From a virus, in the IMG/VR virus record IMGVR_UViG_3300022745_000022, positions 1-64,000 of that record: 64,000 nt of DNA. One strand, given 5' to 3'. A model generated the notes under the pieces. It searched no databases. It saw only the letters and a list, made by a program, of their open reading frames with translations, and was not told the origin of the DNA. Below are positions 60,001 to 64,000 of the stretch, piece by piece. The translations under genes were made by a program, and so were the position numbers. The first letter of the stretch is position 1. Each line of letters begins with the position of its first letter.

Positions 60001-63000
60001 TCGCCGGCGAGCGTGGTTGGCTTTTCAACAACATTAACGGCCTGGCGGTGGATACCTTCCAGGACTTCCTTCCGCACAAGGAGATCTACTTCAGTGCACT
60101 CGCCGACATCGCCAAGATCACCGGCCGCAGTACCGTGACCAAGCTGAGTAATGACGTCAAGAAAAGCGTGGTCAAAAGTCTGCAGTCCTTCGTGTACAGC
60201 GGTATGTCTTCCATGCGCCTCGGCGATCCCACTGCGGAACGTGCCCGCCTCCTCTATGACACCACTGAAGGACCGTCGCTCGCCAAGCGCGTTCTGGAAG
60301 CCAAGTACGACTGGGGAAAGAACAACTACTTCCTCTCCCGCCTGGTGACCGATATCAAGAATGCCAACGAGCCGGCCCAGGTATCCTTCCTGGCGGCTAA
60401 GGCATCGCGGGTCGATGACCAGGAAAACGTGAAGGGTTGGCTGGAACTCCTGACCAGCGAGAATCCAGTGGCCGTTCGGCTAGGTGAGGACCTGCTCAAA
60501 TATGCCTATCTCACCGGTGGTGTGCAGGACGCTTCCAACTTCGTTAAGTACGCTCCCTTCGGCTACCTCATGGGCATCGGCTGGTTCCCCGAACTCCGGG
60601 AAGCCTACGACAACCTGCATAATATCCTCCAGGGTCCATTCATCGAACAGTGGATCCGTCACAACCCGGAGAAGACCATCCAGTTCTCCAACAAGTTCAA
60701 GGAGAGTGGCAGGGAGATCGAAGGCATTCCTGAGCGCGTGGAGCTCCCGCTTCCCAGTACCGTGGAAGCCACACACCCGGTGATGAAGCTCATCCCTAAG
60801 GGAGAGAACGAGCTTCCCCCTTACCTGTCTTACCGTGCACCTGACGGCCGGGTGATCCTGTACCAGCAGACCGCTGCCGGCGTCTTCACACGCATCGACA
60901 CCCTCGGTGACAAGACCACTGATGAGTACAACCGTACGAACACTCGTGCACGCTCCATCATCCCCAGTAACCGAGCACTCGCCGACTGGACTGTGGATAG
61001 GAAAGCCAGCGCACGGGAAGCTTCTCTGATTGACCTCATCATGGAGCACACACTCCCGAAGCACTTCGTGGAAGCAGGACTCTCCAAGGTCACCACCACA
61101 GGTGAGGAGCTGCAAAAGCAGGTCCTGCCCAACCTGGTCAACAATGGGAAGATAGATCCTGCAGCTTCTGCCATCTTCAAAGAGGTCATACGCTCCAAGG
61201 CTCTGGACCTTCCCCCGGTGATATCCACCTCACACCTGACGGCTAGTATCCCTACATCCTACACTGGTGTGTACGTAGGCGACAAGTTCAACCTCATCGG
61301 CTTGAACCCTGCCAAGATCAATTCCCGCAGCTTCCTGTCTGAAGTGCTCGCACATGAACTCATGCACTGGATGACAACGAACGTGCTCAAGCGCACATCA
61401 GGTACCGAGAAGGTCAAGACCGCACGGGCCAACCTGCAACGCGCCTTCGAAGAAGCTGCAGCACTGCGTGATGAGTTCGGCTACCAGATGCAGGACATCG
61501 ATGAGTTCGTAGTAGCAGCAACCACTGTCCCCGAATTCATGAAGGCACTAAACCAGATCCAGTCCAGTGAGAAGGTCTCCCTGCTCAGTAAAGTGCTGGA
61601 GTTCATCGCTAACATGTGGCATGCCGCAGCAGAGCTCATGGGTATGAAGGTGAACCGTGATTCCTTACTCGACCTGGTGTTCACCAACGTGGCCCTGCTT
61701 CGCAACAACGATCGTGGCCTACGCGTCTTGACGCCAGTGGACTACGAATACAATGGTCAGACGGTACGCATCGGGGTTGATACCAAGGGTAAGGCCCTCA
61801 AGGTCGATCATGGCTTCATGGAAGACGCCCCAGAGCCGCAGCGCCAGTATGAGATCTCCAGGATCCTCTCCGAGTACAATCGCTCAGGTGCGGACATCGC
61901 TGATTCCCTGTTCGATATGGGTGGTGGACGCATTGCCAACCAGTTCCAGCGAGAACAGCTCTCCAAGCTGCAGGACTTCATTCAAGATCCCACACCGGGA
62001 GTCTATATCCTGGAAGGCGGCAAGGGCATCGGTAAGACCACTATGGTACAGCATCTACAACAGGTCAACCCCGACCTGAACTTCGCCTGGAACAACGAGA
62101 ACATGAGTGGCTTCCATCCAGAGACCACTGACATCCTGGTACTGGACAACACAGTGACTGAGTCCATGCATCCCAAGACAATCATCATCCGGGATACCGA
62201 TGAGGTCTCCGAGGAGCGTTTCCAGGAACCACCGAACGCACGCTTCTACGGTGGCGCTTCGACATTCGCGGATGCACGTTCCATCGGCCCGTGGACATAC
62301 AGGACACCGGAGGAAGCTGCACAGGCTGCTCAAGAGGCCTGGGATTCCCTGCGCCTACTCAGTGACCTCAAGGACAACAAGCTGCTGTTCTACGGAGAGT
62401 CCAATGCGCCGTTCGAACAACCGCAACCCATGAGCCCACTGATCTCCAAGATGGTCAGCAAGCTGCAGGACCAACGGCACACTGTGCTCAATAGCTTGGA
62501 TAGCCCGGAGGTCAAGAACGACAGAAAGAAGCGGGCTGCGAAGATCGTGCAGCTCAAGAAGATAGACGATGACATCGACCTGATGAAGAAGCAGAACAAC
62601 CTGCGCGCCATCTCGACAGTCGGTGAACGTCAGCTCAACTGGATCGCGGACTCCCTGGAGAAAGGAACACTCTCCCCTGCAGAGATCACCACGGCCTGGA
62701 GGGTGACCGATACATGGCGTAACCTGCTGGAGTATCTCTATGGTGGCGATACCACACTAGCTATTGGCCAGGAGATAGATCCTGACCTGGCCAAGGTATC
62801 CTCCCGTGCAGTGACCATGCAGCAAACCATGCTCAAGAAGAACCTGATACCAGCCATGATGGAGATCAGTGAAGGTAGGCTCAAGGCCATCGACTTCGGC
62901 TCTACACTCAAGGATATGGATATGGGTACACACTTGACCATGTCACTGAACCGTGCCGGTGCACAGCTCGGTCAGGAGGTGGACCTCCTGCTCAAGAACG

Positions 63001-64000
63001 CGGCCCGTCGCAAAGAGGATGAGATCAACCGGTTGATCAAGCGGCTCAACGCTTTGGACAAGCTCATGGGTAAGGATAAGCAGGCCATCATGAGTAAGAT
63101 GCTCGCCAATGGCCATGACCTCTCTCTTATCCAGAACTACACCACCAAGTGGTTCAAGGACAGGGCTGGACTCTGGATGGAACGCCAGGGTAAACTCAAG
63201 CGTATCGGTGAGCTCAAAGGTGACCCGCAATCCATCGCCAAGAACATCAAACGCATCTGGGATAACTTCTGGGCCAAGGCAGACACCATCGGTGTGTACG
63301 CCAACGTCAATGAGCTGTTCGAAGAGAACGGTGACCTGAAGACGGACATCTCTGCTGAGCGTAGCAGGCTTGCTGAAGCACTGGGCAGTGAAGAGCATGC
63401 GGATGCCATGATCAACGAAGCACAGAGTCTATACCACCAGTTCCTGGAGGATCGTGAAGCTTACTATGAGCAGATCGATTCTCGTAAGGATGAAGGTGTC
63501 ATCACCGATATCGAAGCAGATGCCGAGAAGCTGGAGTATGATAAGGCGCATTCTCCACGCAGGTTCTTCGCTAAGGAGAACGGGTTCAGTACCGGTGATC
63601 GTTATGCGGTCATCAAACCCCGCGCATCCTCCACGCAGTACCACGATAGCGTGTTCAAGGAGATCATGAATGACGCCCGCATGAAGCAGGTGTATACGGA
63701 GATCAGCTCCATCCTGCGGGAAATGAAAGGCTACCTGCCACAGTACATCAAGTCCAACCTCCATGAGAACTTTGTGCCAGTGGTCTATCGTAACCTGCTC
63801 ACGGACATGAGCACCAAGGAATACCTGCAATCCATTGGTCGCCAGCAAGTGGACTCCCTCACCGCAACTGAATACGAGGAGGGTCGCCAGAAGGCCACTG
63901 ACATCCCTATACGCTTCGTGAACTACGACGTCAAGAAGGATGCCGAGTATTCCCGCGACCTGATGCGCACCACGGAGCTCTTCGGAATGATGGCCCTGCA
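54015..64000 (+). CDS. Giant virion RNA polymerase polyprotein (partial)
   Basis: Open from ATG 54015 to the window edge: 3328 codons, no stop. Residues 1644-1648 are DFDVD in QMGSDFDVDKLYVYRRP, the metal-binding signature of the crAss-like single-chain RNA polymerases (related to YonO and cellular RNAPs). Residues 2447-2451 HELMH with Glu2497 (DEFVVAATTVPEF) form a zincin of the kind found in polyvalent phage proteins. Residues 2668-2676 GGKGIGKTT are a P-loop with DILVLDN as a possible Walker B. The rest is mostly helical. It is packaged and injected to transcribe early genes. The 3' end is missing. Confidence 0.9.
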   Translation, partial: MSLANCLEKVDKKIASPLLEKWQKLVDDNMEEVKANRQILREYGEELNSRLNEVRSRANLKYANPTYTSQSAASINKSYDAKLRKLSPTMVTVEGEQLMTYEPVEEHSSEGKIDLHFAPDDMFSGVNTTDGVYDTLGEPNENQVIMQEIAGQPEKKMNFSNRMPAEQVTKNIQEFYEMAKEQPNKEFLVPYTAEFPNRAGMTGYSPRELANLFGAFPIPTNVIFQRQFRGLIENDPGRFIGNEIQLVDQGTREPLKVDQVALDKARRQMFIEIRDADGNKTGKFFSSQQQLEATDAVIAEVAKRVIRTEGRPDASQIFEDIRKQFIMLLDRAYTPMAAGTRVFSGDLDVFPHITQEMAKAYKLNMEQVLNSFEDVKREAVRRMSVQGIKVRTFDDSGTPEELFSLEEGKGLENFDDVHFALDPKATASTKMKLFMSTVENTEEGMKKRPRPISIPLKDEYRKQIVDGTRDRTVRTPEQIRELRLNVGEEYQDSSVFKIGDQIYVARAVKRLTAQEATEYNESPLREDYQAKEGDTMVTIKPYVEEHGLRSVPSFIGTSTLANFDSLYEDVTGLLAGNKPSFTNYMAILENSTKPAVRKLAEKLQDGSTPTQLRKEFVSVMTKAYTQYAMLQFSIQKDGAESFIYNANLYSIRNTIIKGWQEAQKASPIVTKDGAGNLLLNKEVLAELRNDYTTVRDLHTRITNGDVAASKAFKLASENLAKKMLTLNGVVLSDAAFEDMFKGIERYTMGTDFTGSWFRQWAMTKQGQPNGIFSAFMERLLGMDTDTVTNAIEQNNPLYMEPKTMKIIAKVATKYQEVLYNSSHKNVNGDNIWDYTLNTYLSDRHADLIGDDPTYRNKLKDTYLAQNNWLLKILEEKPAMRDNMELYYLEAMKKQYGTASAERSDMSDRDQLFMALHLMMNRGAAQMHMVALTHSDKTRTPVYMRMPRTQVATAEQISMELVDRLRSVVYGEFDRIAGHKDVKFRQQQYEKGKGMFYFLPEFNYENMQQLMKEGVITEAEFGNIWITKDQLNVPAKTTSDAKAVVDKLLYRFIQNETAVTRAKLVDAGLASPKEGTHKFNTDYLSKIMGAQTSSRIIKDRENTTYTIHGKSVLQDGRPVTAEMFLNHALDFVAMDYAMNSFLINTAMSTLIMGDPAQVFKTDLETTLKEYQKRLAGPIAPGKVAEWAKPTYKAIVLDDIKLGLQYTGLNAYFKGVNITDAQEYVTVQEHLDTLHTYGQITDQMYKEMVAVISPAGDYKFTGAQMKILMSITKPVYYGSQNVENKALLHDYIKSSALPLYPGFTQGNSKLDLLRRQMELSGISRAHFLSAQKEGAPVPADVFGDESLLNDGPWDVNKTPGVITLSRENWRIQQDVPHDPDKNKIKVFSQFNKLFVADLPAGISVETMDGRTLTRDQIREEKEKLRVNLLTKNLNEFMEDVGVEQTEDGFVLRNKAKLVKRMQEMARDKGYSANELLPITTMEEGMPMAPLFFTSLAQPMHNIMMSMVDKVNEVKVMGKSYVQASSAGIEQFSTSIPEGVRWVKGRTKGELQFMKKNADGSVAAAEVLIPFHFFNNGQKMSLDAFLDENGEVDTDKLPANLLEMIGIRIPTSKHNSALPIRIAGFLPENMGDTIIVPPGITTQMGSDFDVDKLYVYRRPYSMQEGKLSSTTDDEAQYFDLQWKVMTSPDMYDTVLSPLDKEDLKDEAKLASKKAEEGNFFGGVRQLSDFISQKDAKSLIGFSALTNTLLASIQHLNIRYGHVELGEDENGKKTRELVNDYITTFANLELGKLSGYGKSSYKGENRTKMDNIGIMMSEFLDHSKNRTIDKINLTMHTYAAASALMSLEDGMENALPLTYASRLLQQPIIREFNSRMSRGADMLEGYTPGLKENVFDNLFKSLVKKGANMEEAEKMSFTDTQLQYLLDHPRTDASYYTMQYALLSAFQKLDEIGQRMSEISSLVNQDVKGTGGDLFTAMDKLYKADNVLGDNILLNASDILAGERGWLFNNINGLAVDTFQDFLPHKEIYFSALADIAKITGRSTVTKLSNDVKKSVVKSLQSFVYSGMSSMRLGDPTAERARLLYDTTEGPSLAKRVLEAKYDWGKNNYFLSRLVTDIKNANEPAQVSFLAAKASRVDDQENVKGWLELLTSENPVAVRLGEDLLKYAYLTGGVQDASNFVKYAPFGYLMGIGWFPELREAYDNLHNILQGPFIEQWIRHNPEKTIQFSNKFKESGREIEGIPERVELPLPSTVEATHPVMKLIPKGENELPPYLSYRAPDGRVILYQQTAAGVFTRIDTLGDKTTDEYNRTNTRARSIIPSNRALADWTVDRKASAREASLIDLIMEHTLPKHFVEAGLSKVTTTGEELQKQVLPNLVNNGKIDPAASAIFKEVIRSKALDLPPVISTSHLTASIPTSYTGVYVGDKFNLIGLNPAKINSRSFLSEVLAHELMHWMTTNVLKRTSGTEKVKTARANLQRAFEEAAALRDEFGYQMQDIDEFVVAATTVPEFMKALNQIQSSEKVSLLSKVLEFIANMWHAAAELMGMKVNRDSLLDLVFTNVALLRNNDRGLRVLTPVDYEYNGQTVRIGVDTKGKALKVDHGFMEDAPEPQRQYEISRILSEYNRSGADIADSLFDMGGGRIANQFQREQLSKLQDFIQDPTPGVYILEGGKGIGKTTMVQHLQQVNPDLNFAWNNENMSGFHPETTDILVLDNTVTESMHPKTIIIRDTDEVSEERFQEPPNARFYGGASTFADARSIGPWTYRTPEEAAQAAQEAWDSLRLLSDLKDNKLLFYGESNAPFEQPQPMSPLISKMVSKLQDQRHTVLNSLDSPEVKNDRKKRAAKIVQLKKIDDDIDLMKKQNNLRAISTVGERQLNWIADSLEKGTLSPAEITTAWRVTDTWRNLLEYLYGGDTTLAIGQEIDPDLAKVSSRAVTMQQTMLKKNLIPAMMEISEGRLKAIDFGSTLKDMDMGTHLTMSLNRAGAQLGQEVDLLLKNAARRKEDEINRLIKRLNALDKLMGKDKQAIMSKMLANGHDLSLIQNYTTKWFKDRAGLWMERQGKLKRIGELKGDPQSIAKNIKRIWDNFWAKADTIGVYANVNELFEENGDLKTDISAERSRLAEALGSEEHADAMINEAQSLYHQFLEDREAYYEQIDSRKDEGVITDIEADAEKLEYDKAHSPRRFFAKENGFSTGDRYAVIKPRASSTQYHDSVFKEIMNDARMKQVYTEISSILREMKGYLPQYIKSNLHENFVPVVYRNLLTDMSTKEYLQSIGRQQVDSLTATEYEEGRQKATDIPIRFVNYDVKKDAEYSRDLMRTTELFGMMAL

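Noticed and set aside
1-64000. Integrase or lysogeny module
   Set aside because: No recombinase motif or CI-like repressor with peptidase domain is visible; only DNA-binding winged helices are found, so a temperate life cycle is not supported here.

Overview
The window is part of a double-stranded DNA phage genome, and its gene content and order match the crAss-like phages (order Crassvirales) that infect Bacteroidota. The evidence for this is: a rightward block TerL, portal, acidic scaffold-like protein, major capsid protein, ring/tail-like proteins, a 1156-aa tail protein of the kind annotated as stabilization/muzzle protein; glycine-rich cargo-type proteins and two giant proteins; the last giant protein carries the DFDVD metal-binding signature of the crAss-like virion RNA polymerase; and the leftward block has a family A DNA polymerase, a family 1 uracil-DNA glycosylase and a DnaA domain IV protein. 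A Bacteroidota host is further suggested by TAnnTTTG-type -7 boxes, A-rich leaders instead of Shine-Dalgarno sites, and a Bacteroidota-type GC-x-(D/N)-P...DGSC repeat in a tail gene. The DNA is moderately GC-rich by eye. Genes use the standard code with many ATGA/TGATG stop-start overlaps; one small membrane gene has an in-frame TGA at a conserved Trp position.

Layout. 1-6.1 kb, minus strand: replication/repair block (unknown partial gene, DnaA-IV protein, polA split by a group I intron that carries an HNH endonuclease ORF, small unknown genes, ung). 6.2-6.6 kb: a single plus-strand Dps/DUF5856-like gene with its own host-type -7 box. 6.6-18.3 kb, minus strand: accessory/early region of small genes (Cys-rich proteins, Tat-motif paralogues, DUF6011-like, DUF7448-like, a secreted possible outer-membrane protein, several small membrane proteins), one tRNA-Gln, a tRNA-like minihelix RNA, and many hairpins. 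Most of the hairpins sit directly upstream of the next start codon followed by a T-run and an A-rich leader. 16.76-17.3 kb: a plus-strand winged-helix/Rep-like gene preceded by direct repeats. 18.5-64 kb, plus strand: late operon(s), beginning with membrane proteins, an Acb2-type anti-CBASS candidate, a winged-helix protein, a PD-(D/E)XK nuclease and a HU/IHF-like protein, then packaging, capsid, tail, cargo and giant polymerase genes. The last gene runs off the right edge.

How it fits together: early genes are read leftward from the 18.3 kb and ~6 kb regions, structural genes rightward from 18.5 kb. The virion RNA polymerase encoded at the right end is expected to be packaged and injected to start transcription. 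The recurrent hairpin/T-run/A-rich leader module is a candidate recognition or attenuation element for this unusual transcription system. Functions stated for unnamed genes are inferences from composition and position only.
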